Source of the DNA: Treponema denticola
Lineage (GTDB): Bacteria > Spirochaetota > Spirochaetia > Treponematales > Treponemataceae
Reading direction: 5' to 3'
Assembly (NCBI RefSeq): GCF_024181405.1
Contig: NZ_CP051302.1
Span: 1,488,001 to 1,552,000, forward strand
Length of the DNA stretch: 64,000 bases
In this document: piece after piece, positions 37,056 through 45,800 of the stretch
Position numbering within the stretch: the first letter of the stretch is position 1
How the letters are laid out: each line of letters opens with the position of its first letter
Position numbers and translations under genes: made by a program
The notes under the pieces: generated by a model
The model's input: only the letters and a program-made list of their open reading frames with translations
Databases searched by the model: none
What the model was told of the DNA's origin: nothing

Positions 37056-38345
37056 ATGCAAATTCAAAAAAGAACGGAAAAGCGTAATTTATTTTTAATT
37101 TATTTCGGTACAATAACTTCGCTGATAGGCGATGAGATAGGAAGCGTAGCTATTTCTATCTGGGTCGCCCTTCAAACAGATAATCCTATAAATTTTGCCC
37201 TTGTTTATTCTGCAGCCAAATTTTCAAGAATTGTTTTTTCTCTTTTTTCGGGTTCAATCGTAGACAGCTTTAACAAAAAGAAGATTTTATATTTAAGCGA
37301 CTCGGCTCAATTAGTTTTAAATATTTTTATTCTATTTTTGATTCTTTTAAATTTGGATTTTAAGTTAAAGGTATTTTTGTTTTGCCTTATAAGTGTTTTG
37401 CAAGGTTTTTGCCTGTCCATCTTTAAACCGTCGAGCAGGGCGATTTTGCCCGAAATAATAAATAAAGAAAATTTAAAAAAAGCTAATTCGGTTTTGGAAA
37501 TGAGTAAGAGCTTAATTTCGATGCTGGCCGTAATCTTTGCTGCGGGGCTTGTGATGCTCTTAGGCTGTGAGGTCTGTATTTTAATAAATGCCATAACTTT
37601 TTTTATATCCGCCCTATCCGAGATTTTTATTCGTTACGATTTTAAAAATAAAGATGAGCAAAAAAAAGCGGAGTCAAAGTTAAAAAAAATCTTTGACGGG
37701 TACCGCTATGTTTTAAGCGAAAAAGAACTTTTAAGATTTGCATTATTGGCTTCATGTTTAAACTTTTTTTGTACACCCATTTTTTCGAACATACTGACCT
37801 ATCAGTTTAAGACGGTTTTTATGTTTAATTGGCTGTCGGCTTTTTCTGTAATAAATAAATTTTTAAAAGATGAAAAATCTTTTTTAACTCTTCTTTCAAC
37901 AATTGTTTTTTTCGGTTTAGGAATAGGGAACATACTGGGCAGCCTTGCTTCTCGAAAAGTTTCCGGTAAAAATATAAAATTTTTTGCTTTGGTTTTGCCG
38001 GCCTTTTCTTTTTTGATTTTAGGTTTTTACTTTTGGTTTTTAAAAGAAAACAACTTTTTATTTAATATAATCTTACTCGGCGGTATTATCAGCTCATCCG
38101 CCCTGCTTGCAGGTTTCAGTATGGGAGTTTTTAATGTCTATGTAACAAGCCTTTACCAAAAAAAAGTACAACCCGAATTTTCAGGAAGATTTTTTGCCTT
38201 TAATACCGTGCTGATTCAAATATCTTCTCCGATAGGAATGCTTATCGGCAGCAGTATCGCTGCAATAGGCATTTTTTATCCCGTCTTTCTTTTTGCCGGC
38301 GGCATTTTATGTTTTATAACAATTTTTTTAAAATGTGAAATATAG
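37056..38345 (+). CDS. Major facilitator superfamily transporter
   Basis: The 429-residue protein has about 12 hydrophobic segments. The first pair frames DEIGSVAISIWVALQ, and the loop GSIVDSFNKKKILYLSDSAQ matches the MFS loop 2-3 motif. FKPSSRAILPEIINKENLKKANS is typical of MFS_3/enterobactin-exporter-like drug efflux carriers (split here as FKPSSRAILPEI and KENLKKANS). Substrate is not known. It follows the toxin gene by 24 bases; no ribosome-binding site is clear. Confidence 0.85.
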   Translation: MQIQKRTEKRNLFLIYFGTITSLIGDEIGSVAISIWVALQTDNPINFALVYSAAKFSRIVFSLFSGSIVDSFNKKKILYLSDSAQLVLNIFILFLILLNLDFKLKVFLFCLISVLQGFCLSIFKPSSRAILPEIINKENLKKANSVLEMSKSLISMLAVIFAAGLVMLLGCEVCILINAITFFISALSEIFIRYDFKNKDEQKKAESKLKKIFDGYRYVLSEKELLRFALLASCLNFFCTPIFSNILTYQFKTVFMFNWLSAFSVINKFLKDEKSFLTLLSTIVFFGLGIGNILGSLASRKVSGKNIKFFALVLPAFSFLILGFYFWFLKENNFLFNIILLGGIISSSALLAGFSMGVFNVYVTSLYQKKVQPEFSGRFFAFNTVLIQISSPIGMLIGSSIAAIGIFYPVFLFAGGILCFITIFLKCEI

Positions 38346-38408
38346 AATTTGCCGCCCATATAAGCAAAACTCAAGTTAAAATGAGCGGCGATATTTTAGG
38401 CACTTGTT

Positions 38409-38894
38409 TTAAGCTTTTTTATCTAAGACCTTTTTTTTAAATGTTCTAAATTCAAAAAAGAGAAAAATAATGGCACAGGTATTTAAAACGGTTAAAATTG
38501 TGGGGAGCTTACTAGGCCTCTTTGTTTTTCCGATTTTTTTAGATTTTGCGGAAGAATCGCCGGAAGCGGATTCGGTAGAGCCGCCTTCATCCGAGCTTTC
38601 TTCTTCGCTTGCTTCCCAATAGGCTACATGGCCTGCACCATCCGAAGCTTCGGCCGACATTACTTTAAGAGAGGGATCAAAGCGGTAAAATCCCTTATCG
38701 TCTACCTCGCCTTCTTGAATTACATCAAAGCCTCCATCGGAATAAAGAATTACCTTTGTTCCGGGGGTAAAACCGCCGCCATCGTACTCAACCTGAAAAA
38801 CTCCCGGTTCGACGAGTTCCAAAAACATTGCATGAGAAAAAGCTGCAAAGCTTACAGCAAACAAAAACAATAATGTTAAAGCATATTTTTTCAT
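38409..38894 (-). CDS. Membrane-anchored accessory protein of the Co/Ni ECF transporter
   Basis: The 161-residue protein has a signal peptide (to about residue 20), a beta-rich extracytoplasmic domain with HAMFLELVEPGVFQVEYDGG and GEVDDKGFYRFDP, an acidic Ser/Glu-rich linker, and one C-terminal membrane span (TILTVLNTCAIIFLFFEF). This resembles NikL/CbiN-type partners of CbiM, not a classical two-span CbiN. It is last in the cbiQOM operon. The His after the signal peptide (SHAMF) could bind metal; that is inference. Confidence 0.65.
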   Translation of the reverse strand: MKKYALTLLFLFAVSFAAFSHAMFLELVEPGVFQVEYDGGGFTPGTKVILYSDGGFDVIQEGEVDDKGFYRFDPSLKVMSAEASDGAGHVAYWEASEEESSDEGGSTESASGDSSAKSKKIGKTKRPSKLPTILTVLNTCAIIFLFFEFRTFKKKVLDKKA

Positions 38895-38925
38895 AATTTT
38901 ACCTTCTAAAAAACAATTGATTTTC

Positions 38926-39519
38926 TTATAAATTCCGTTTAAACCAATCGGGCCTCGCCTTCATCATAAGCTTGACAGCAAAGCCGGTAATTACAGCCTC
39001 GACCGCCATAACTACGGAATGAGAAACAAAGATAGCTATAAATGTTTCTTTTGCAAAACTTCCGCCCGTCATAAGAAGAACCGATAAAACCAAAACTACA
39101 AAGATAACAGACAAGGCTCCGACAACCATTCCCTTTAAAAGCACATTATCGCTTTTCCAATTATAAAAAATAATTGCCGATAATATTGAAGAAATAGAAA
39201 GCATCAGAGTGTTGGCTCCGAGGGTTGTAATCCCGCCGTGCTGGAACAAAAGGGCTTGCAGCAGCAGTGCGGGAAAAAATGCAAGGGGCGCCCTACGCCC
39301 GACAATAATTCCTATCAGTCCGCACATGAGCGGATGAACCGAGCTCGGCGGTATCGGAATCATAATCAATGAAATAGCAAAAAAAGTTCCCGCCATAAGA
39401 CTTATTTTCGGGATATCCTCTTCTTTTGTTCCTTTGACGGCAAAGGCAATTCCTACCGCACTTGCCGCATAACCTACGGCACAAACCGCCGTCGATAATC
39501 CTCCATCGGATATATGCAT
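38926..39519 (-). CDS. cbiM: Cobalt/nickel ECF transporter substrate-binding membrane subunit
   Basis: The 197-residue protein begins MHISDGGLS. In CbiM/NikM the N-terminal Met-His forms part of the metal site, so H2 supports metal transport and also fixes the start. Six or so hydrophobic spans follow, with IPIPPSSVHPLMCGLIGIIV carrying the second conserved His region. Co versus Ni cannot be told by sequence alone. Upstream has GGAGAGGAATTT. Confidence 0.9.
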   Translation of the reverse strand: MHISDGGLSTAVCAVGYAASAVGIAFAVKGTKEEDIPKISLMAGTFFAISLIMIPIPPSSVHPLMCGLIGIIVGRRAPLAFFPALLLQALLFQHGGITTLGANTLMLSISSILSAIIFYNWKSDNVLLKGMVVGALSVIFVVLVLSVLLMTGGSFAKETFIAIFVSHSVVMAVEAVITGFAVKLMMKARPDWFKRNL

Positions 39520-39537
39520 AAATTCCTCTCCTTTTAT

Positions 39538-40323
39538 TTACAATAAATTTAGGGCATCTTCAACAGAACGGGGTGCGGGATTTTTATGACCGAAAAGCCT
39601 TGCAAGTTTAGGCATAACAATACCAGCTCTTTGCAGCACTTCCGCATTATTAAAAATGCTCACGGCATCTCCTCCTGCAATCAATTCTCCCTCGTTCATC
39701 ACATAAACATTATCGGCCCACTCATAACAAAAATCCTGATCATGGGTCGAAAAAATAATCGTCTTGCCTTCTTTGGAAAAATCGTCCAAGATAGCTTTAA
39801 AGGCAGCCTTTACCTTGCTGTCAAGGCCCGAAAAAGGCTCATCGCATACGATGATTTCAGGCTCCATAACAAGGACACCGGCTATGGCACAAATCTTCTT
39901 TTGCCCCAAACTAAGCTGATAGGGAGAATAATCCTTTAGGTGCTCGATATTCAGTTTTTTTAAGATACGGTCAACGGCAGCTTCTATTTCTCCCCTACCC
40001 ATACCCAAATTCTTTAGTCCGAAGCCGATGTCTTCGTAAACGCTTGTCAAAAAAAGCTGATGGTCGGGATAATCGAAGAGGAAGCCCGATTTTTTTCTTA
40101 CGGAATTTAAGGTCTTTTTAGAAACCTCTTCACCCAAAATATTCACCCTTCCCGTTTGAGGCAAAATTGTTCCGTTAAGATGATAAAGGAGGGTCGACTT
40201 TCCGGAGCCGTTTAGACCGACTACGGCCGTCTTCTTTCCTTTTTCAAAATGAGCATTTATATTCTTGATTGCATTCCTTCCATCGGGATAAGTGTAGGAT
40301 AAATTTTCTATTAAAACAGCCAT
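39538..40323 (-). CDS. cbiO: Cobalt/nickel ECF transporter ATPase
   Basis: The 261-residue ATPase has Walker [17 protein letters not shown]-loop FDYPDHQLF, signature [14 protein letters not shown], Walker [13 protein letters not shown] and STHDQDF. The signature LSLGQ and FQxPDxQ-like Q-loop are those of CbiO/EcfA. Its start overlaps cbiQ by 13 bases. Confidence 0.92.
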
Positions 40324-41024
40324 GGAATCTCCATAAATCTTTCTATTATTGTGAGGCCTATAAAAAGCAAAACGAAAAAGACAAGGAGGCCTATGTAAAA
40401 GGGCGAGGCAATTTTTTCGGGTTTAAATTTGGTTTCGGAGGTAAAGCCCCGAGCCCTCATCGCATTATAAACCTTGTCGCCGTGATCCGCTGCCTTCAAA
40501 AAAAAGCCGCCTATCATTTCGCCGTAGGTTGAAACTTTGGCAAAGGTGCGGGCATTGTCAAAACAGCGGGCACTCATAGCCTTTGCAGTCTTGTCAAGAT
40601 CCGTTCTTACCATAAAAAAATATCTAAAGGTAAGGGAAATAATTTGATTTAAAAAATTGGGAAGGCCGAGCTTCATAACGCCTTCAACCAAGTAAAGGTA
40701 AGAATATTTTGAAGAAATAAAGGAAATCGTCATCATCGCACACATTAGCCGCAAAATGAGCTTTGCAGAAAAATATCTTTGTTCTATAGGAACATTGTAA
40801 AAGCCCCTTATTACGAAGGGAAGCAGAATCATTATCACAAAGGGCAAAACGCCCAGAACCGATTTTAGGTTCTTAATTCTTTCAGGCGAAAAAATCAAAA
40901 TCACGGACATAACTATAAAAACCCAGAATATCAAAACTTCTATGTGCTTAACGCTCGAAAGATAGAATAAAAAAAAGAAAAGAATATATAAAGTTATGTG
41001 AGGTGCTTTTTTTAAGCTTTCCAT
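40311..41024 (-). CDS. cbiQ: Cobalt/nickel ECF transporter transmembrane subunit
   Basis: The 237-residue protein has several hydrophobic spans and the coupling motif AMSARCFDN and [10 protein letters not shown], the two Ala-Arg-Gly-type helices by which EcfT/CbiQ bind the ATPases (the first is ARC instead of ARG). It is the first gene of the operon and has a promoter 29 bases upstream. Confidence 0.9.
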
Positions 41025-41052
41025 AATCGTATAACCTGACTTGAGTTCCTAT

Positions 41053-41081
41053 TTTATAGCACTTTTAGAGGAGAAAGACAA
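41053..41081 (-). promoter_or_regulatory. Promoter of the cbiQOM operon
   Basis: Minus-strand TTGTCT, 17 bases, TATAAA. No cobalamin riboswitch is visible in the short leader, and I could not recognise a NikR-type palindrome. Confidence 0.5.
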
Positions 41082-41090
41082 GGGGGGGGC

Positions 41091-41124
41091 GATTAAAAAT
41101 GTACATCCTTGTACATTTTTAATC
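41091..41124. repeat. Perfect 15-bp inverted repeat (hairpin A)
   Basis: GATTAAAAATGTACA, loop TCCT, then the exact complement. It stands between the cbiQ promoter and the Rpn gene. A 12-base copy of its centre (AATGTACATCCT) recurs at 41193-41204, so the hairpin belongs to a larger repeated unit. Confidence 0.85.
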
Positions 41125-41126
41125 TT

Positions 41127-41154
41127 AGAGTTTTAGACTTGCGTCTAAAACTCT
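41127..41154. repeat. Perfect 12-bp inverted repeat (hairpin B)
   Basis: AGAGTTTTAGAC, loop TTGC, then the exact complement, two bases after hairpin A. No T-run follows, so it is not an ordinary terminator for either neighbour. The next 170 bases to the Rpn gene hold the repeated AATGTACATCCT and AT-rich sequence with a TATAAT near 41286. Confidence 0.85.
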
Positions 41155-41325
41155 CGAAATTTGGAAAACGCCTCCGTCCATGGCGGCTGGGGAATGTACA
41201 TCCTGAGTCCGATTTTCACAATTTAATCCAATTTATAAAAACCTTTTTATATTTTACTATTTTTTTTAAATATTTTCTATAAATATAATGAGGAGGGAGA
41301 ATGTGAAAAAATTAGGAGAACACAA

Positions 41326-42078
41326 ATGATAAAAAGATTTGAAGATTTGACTTTACAAGACGATTTTATGTTTTGTAAAGTTATGCAAAATCCGGATTTA
41401 TGCAAAAGACTAATCGAAATGATACTATCCGATACAATAGGTAAAATTACATATATTTCGATACAGCATAATATTAAAAACTATGAACAGGCAAAGTCAG
41501 TGAGATTTGATGTTTTAGTACAGACAGAGAACGGTAAATTTTATGATATTGAAATGCAGGTAAGTAATGAGAAGAATACCCCCAAAAGAATGAGGTTTTA
41601 CCAAGCAGCCATCGATATTTCGTTCTTGGATAAGGGCAATTCCTATAATAATTTAAACGACAGCTTTATAATTTTTATCTGCACTTTTGATGCTATCGGT
41701 AAAAATAGACCTATTTATATCTTTGAAAACATCTGCATTGAAGATAAAAATATATCTTTACAAGACGGAACAAAAAAGGTTATAATAAACTCAGAGGCTT
41801 TTGAAAATACCGAAGACAAAGAATTAAAAGAGTTTTTAGAATACCTTAAAACAGGTAAAGCAAAAAGCGAATTTACAAGGGAGATAGAGGCTATGATACA
41901 AACAATAAAACAAAACGAACAAGCAAGACAAGAATATAGATTAATGTCAACTTTTGAGATGGATATTAAGGATAGTGTTAAGCGGGAGACAGCAAAACTT
42001 ATGAAACAAAAAAACTTTGATATAGCTTTAATTAAAGAAATAACGGGACTTCCAGAAACTGAAATTGAGGAACTGTAA
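41326..42078 (+). CDS. Rpn family recombination-promoting nuclease (PD-(D/E)XK)
   Basis: The 250-residue protein has the family's opening (FEDLTLQDDFMFCKVMQNPD), the nuclease core with RFDVLVQTENGKFYDIEMQV (Asp and Glu-x-Gln as expected for PD-(D/E)XK) and RMRFYQAAID, and a C-terminal tail DIALIKEITGLPETEIEEL common in spirochaete members. Rpn proteins are DNA endonucleases once called transposases. AGGAG lies seven bases upstream. A broken relative lies 60-430 bases downstream on the other strand. The gene is flanked by repeats on both sides. Confidence 0.88.
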   Translation: MIKRFEDLTLQDDFMFCKVMQNPDLCKRLIEMILSDTIGKITYISIQHNIKNYEQAKSVRFDVLVQTENGKFYDIEMQVSNEKNTPKRMRFYQAAIDISFLDKGNSYNNLNDSFIIFICTFDAIGKNRPIYIFENICIEDKNISLQDGTKKVIINSEAFENTEDKELKEFLEYLKTGKAKSEFTREIEAMIQTIKQNEQARQEYRLMSTFEMDIKDSVKRETAKLMKQKNFDIALIKEITGLPETEIEEL

Positions 42079-42088
42079 ATTAGGGGAA

Positions 42089-42136
42089 GTACAGCCAGCG
42101 AAACTTCGAGGCGTACAGCCAGCGAAGCTTCAAGGC
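42089..42136 (+). repeat. Dispersed short repeat, copies 1 and 2 in tandem
   Basis: Two adjacent 24-base units start GTACAGCCAGCGAAACTTC and GTACAGCCAGCGAAGCTTC, each ending in (G/A)AGGC. The first is preceded by TTAGGGGAA. They begin 11 bases after the Rpn stop and abut the truncated end of the Rpn remnant. Three further copies occur in the same orientation at 42755, 48882 and 48931. Confidence 0.8.
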
Positions 42137-42139
42137 TAA

Positions 42140-42512
42140 GACCCTTTTTCGGGTATATGAACCGGTTTTATCGCTTATAGAATCCTTATGAAACTCCTTA
42201 TCCAGAAGTTCCAAGTCTGCGATTGTTTCAGGCGGAATGTCTAAAATACATTCCAGCAAGTCCTGTAAGACATCTTTGTTTTCCTATAAAAAAATAAGCA
42301 CAAGGATTTTCAAATCCTGAGCATTATTTTTTTAACACTTTTGTAATAAAATGAAAAAGCGCTTAAAATATCAAAAGTTTTGCCTATGGCAAAACTTTAA
42401 GTTCAATACAAGCGACGCTTATTTTAGGAGCTTGTATTGAACCTTCTTCCACTCCGAATACTCTTTTAAAAGCGTAGTCGTTGCGGAGGGTGATTTTAAA
42501 TAGTTTTTTCAT
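42140..42512 (-). pseudogene. Broken Rpn-family nuclease gene, split by an insertion
   Basis: On the minus strand an ATG at 42512 with GGAG upstream opens KKLFKITLRNDYAFKRVFG-VEE. This is the normal Rpn N-terminus. The frame is then lost in 160 bases of structured DNA and resumes at 42283 with ENKDVLQDLLECILDIPPET followed by LELLDKEFHKDSISDKTG. The coding sequence ends abruptly at the dispersed repeat near 42137. The nuclease core is missing, so no active product is possible. Confidence 0.75.
42284..42443. mobile_element. 160-base non-coding insertion with three hairpins (MITE-like)
   Basis: This block interrupts the Rpn remnant exactly between GVEE and ENKD codons, with GAA on both sides as a possible 3-base target duplication. 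It holds a 13-base inverted pair GTTCAATACAAGC / GCTTGTATTGAAC (42401-42413, 42430-42442), a perfect hairpin AAAGTTTTGCC-TAT-GGCAAAACTTT (42374-42398), and AGGATTT-TC-AAATCCT (42303-42318). No coding potential. The ends are not clear terminal inverted repeats. Confidence 0.6.
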
Positions 42513-42695
42513 ATCAAACTCCATAAAAATTATTTAAAAGAGAAAAATTTTCCCCCTTTCATAACTATTGTATGAAGAGTTTGCAATAAATAGTAAAATT
42601 TTGAAAAAAGAAATTTGGGAAATGGTAATTTTTTTTATTTAACCGCAGCAGACACAAAGACCGCAAAGAATTTTTTTAATAACAGTCCGGGGTTT

Positions 42696-42716
42696 CCAAA
42701 GGGGTATCCCCTTTGG
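42696..42716. repeat. Perfect 9-bp hairpin CCAAAGGGG-TAT-CCCCTTTGG
   Basis: A GC-rich palindrome of REP type in the gap before the macroglobulin gene. No T-run follows on either strand. With the Rpn remnant, the insertion and the repeat copies it makes up most of the recognisable content of the 790-base gap. Confidence 0.75.
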
Positions 42717-42740
42717 CAGACGGAAAAGGAAGGAGGGGTT

Positions 42741-42813
42741 TTAGGGGAGAAAAGGTACAGCCGGCGCAACTTCAAGGCAAACCTGTTCTGTCGGGTTGTC
42801 CTTCCTCCCCTAA
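42741..42813 (+). repeat. Dispersed repeat, copy 3, full-length unit bounded by inverted repeats
   Basis: TTAGGGGAG at the left end and CTCCCCTAA at the right end are exact complements. Between them lies the core at 42755-42778 (GTACAGCCGGCGCAACTTC then AAGGC), followed by AAACCTGTTCTG. The unit is about 73 bases. Confidence 0.75.
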
Positions 42814-42835
42814 TAAATTATAACTTCGTCCTCAA

Positions 42836-42864
42836 TTGAAAATTTTCAGACTCTGTGCTATTAT
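42836..42864 (+). promoter_or_regulatory. Promoter of the alpha-2-macroglobulin gene, -10 six bases from ATG
   Basis: TTGAAA, 17 bases, TATTAT. The ATG follows after six bases without a Shine-Dalgarno, so the transcript would begin at the start codon. Confidence 0.65.
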
Positions 42865-42870
42865 TATTCT

Positions 42871-45800
42871 ATGAAAAATTTAAACTCATTATCAAAGCAG
42901 CTTTTAGCAGCTCTAGTTCTTGTTTTGTCGGCATCGGTTTTTATGGCCGGTTGTAAAAAAAATGACCAAGCCTTGCAAAATGCAATGGATGACATTGAAA
43001 GCATAAGCTACGGAGCCTTAAAGCGGCTTGAGCCTATCAATGTGATTTTTAAAGAAGAAATAAAGCATCCCGAAAACCTTGAAAAGGCCTGTGTTTTAAC
43101 GCCTAAGCCTTCCGGAGAATGGAAGATAATGGGTAAAAATCAAATTACCTTTACCCCTTCATCAGCCTACAGCTTTAAAACCGATCTTAACCTGGAATTG
43201 GATGTAGGACTTCTCCTCGAAAACACAGAAAAGAAAAAGGGAATCAACCTCACATTCAACATAGCTCATCCTGAGTTTAAACTTATATCGGGAGAACTAA
43301 TCCCCGACGAAAAAAAAGAAAATATTTTTAGATTTGAAGGTATCGGCGAAACCGATATACCTGAAACTCTTGCCTCAATAGAAAAAATGCTTACGGCCGA
43401 TTTAAAAATGGGAAATTCAAAGTCAAACCCTGCTATAAAGGTTAGCCAAGGAGCCGCCTCCAATCAATACAAAATCAGCATAAAAGAAATAAGCAGAAAA
43501 GAACAAGTTCAAGAATTGAATCTATCATGGAATTTGGAAGCTCTCGGCGGAGAGGGCTCAAATTCTTCAAGCTTTAATGTAGCTGCCCTATCGGTTTTTC
43601 AGGTAACTTCTTTTTCTCAAGAAACGGGAAGCGAAATACAGGTAAACTTTTCGGATATGCTGGACTCTTCACAAGATTTAAGGGGCTTTATAAAACTTGA
43701 ATCGTCTCCCGAAATGCCTTTTAGATACAGCATTGACGGATATAAGCTTAAAATCTTTTCACAAAACGGGCTTTTCCCCGATAATACACGCTTATCGGTA
43801 CTGCCCGGCATAAAAAACTCAAGAGGAAAAAAACTTGAAACCCAAGCCGATTTTTCCATAACGGTTGCTTGGGAAAAACCCTCAATACGCTTTACAAAGG
43901 CCGGAAACATAATTCCTGCAAAGGAAATGTCCGTCCTTGTTTCTACAAAAAATATCAGCGGACTTATGCTCGAAGCCTTTCAGATCTACGATAAAAATAT
44001 GACGCAATTTCTCCAGATAAATACTATAGACGGAGATTATGAGCTAAACCGCGTAGGAGAACCCGTCTGGCGGCAGAGCTTTGACCTTGAATGGAACAGC
44101 TCGATGAAAAATAAAACGGTTCAACACTCCCTCGACCTCAGCAAGCTGATAAAGAAATTCCCCGGCGGTATGTTCGAGCTTCGTGCAAGTTTTACAAAAA
44201 AGCACAGCATGTATGAATCGCCTTCCAAATCCAACGAGTTTTCACACCTTCCCTTCCCCAAGGATATAAGCGAAATAGAAAACTTTAAAAACATCGAAAC
44301 CGATTATTGGAATAATTCCGATATAGAGGATGAAGATCGTTATAAATTTTGGTCAAACAGGGAAAACCCGAATCATCCGGCCTTTTATCTTCCGTCATAC
44401 AGCAATTACTGTATGGCAATAAAAAGAATTTTGGTTTCAAACATTGGCTTATCGGCAAAAAAAGACAGGGAAGGAAAACTTTACATCAGTGCCGCCGACC
44501 TATTGACGGCCGAGCCTATGAGCGGTGTAAATATAAGTTTATTTAACTTTGCTCAAAAAGAATTTGAATCGGGCAAAACCGACGGCGACGGGCTTCTAAT
44601 GCTCAAAAATGAAAATGATGCCTTCCTTATAAGAGCCGAAAAAAGCGGAGACGTAAACTGGCTTCCCCTTAATTCCGAAGTGCTTTCTACAAGTCATTTT
44701 CAGGTAGAAGGAGAGTCTTCAAAAAAAGGGGTTAAGGGTTATATTTATGGAGAACGCGGAGTTTGGCGGCCCGGAGATGATATTCATCTTGTATTTATTT
44801 TACAGGATTTGGAAAAAAATCTCCCAAAAGATTACCCTGTTAAATTCTATCTTGAAGACCCATTAGGCAAAAAAACGGATACTAAGGTTTTTACTTCTTC
44901 GGTAGACGGTTTTTATAGGATAGATACAAAAACCAATGCTCAAGACAAAACCGGCACATGGTATGCAATAGTTACAGCCGGAGGAAAGTCTTGGTCTAAG
45001 AGCATAAAGGTTGAGTCCATTGTACCCAACCGTCTTTTTGTAAACCTTGATCCTAAGGCAAAATATTTTTCCGAAGGCTACAATCAGGCAGTGCTGGGAG
45101 GCGAGTGGCTCCATGGGGCAAAGGCTTCCGGCTTAAAAGCCGAAATTTCAGCCCGCTATGTTTTAAACCGGACTCCTTTTGAAAATTATAAAAACTATAA
45201 TTTTATAAATCCCGAACTTAGCGTACAACAAGACTCAAACAAAATTTGGGAAGGTACCCTAAATGATGCGGGAAAAGCCGATATAAACCTTTATCTTTCA
45301 TCCGAAGCAAAAGCCCCCGGAAAACTAAAGGCGATTTTTGAAACAAGAATATACGAGCCTTCAGGAGCCTTTTCTACGGAAAACAAGGTCTTTGATTATT
45401 CGCCCTATTCACGCTATGTCGGAATGCAGATTCCTAAAAGCGATGATGAGTATAGGGATATGCTTTACACCAATAAGGACCAAACCCTATATTTTGCGGT
45501 TTTGGATCCTGAGGGAAATCCCGTAAAAGAAGGCGTAAACTTAAGCGTAAACCTTTATAAGCTGGAATGGTATTGGTGGTGGGAAGCAGATGAAGAAAGT
45601 GCCAACTATACAAATTCAAGGTACACTCAACATATAAAAAACTGGAATATTTCGGCAAAGGGCGGAAAGGCCGAGCTTAATATGAAGGTTTCAAATGGAG
45701 ATTGGGGCAGGTATTTGATTACGGTTTCAGATCCGAACGGAGGGCACAGCTCGGCTCAGGTAGTATACTTTGACTGGGAAGGATGGGCCAGCCGAAAAAC

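Noticed and set aside
38346..38408. Terminator between MFS gene and the ECF accessory gene
   Set aside because: GCCGC/GCGGC pairing spans a long loop and has no adjacent T-run.
41025..41090. Cobalamin riboswitch before cbiQ
   Set aside because: The leader is about 25 bases and has no B12 box.
41289..41330. A 13-codon upstream peptide (MRRENVKKLGEHK) overlapping the Rpn start
   Set aside because: It can be read with ATG and TGA, but the AGGAGGG inside it leaves no ribosome site of its own upstream; likely chance.
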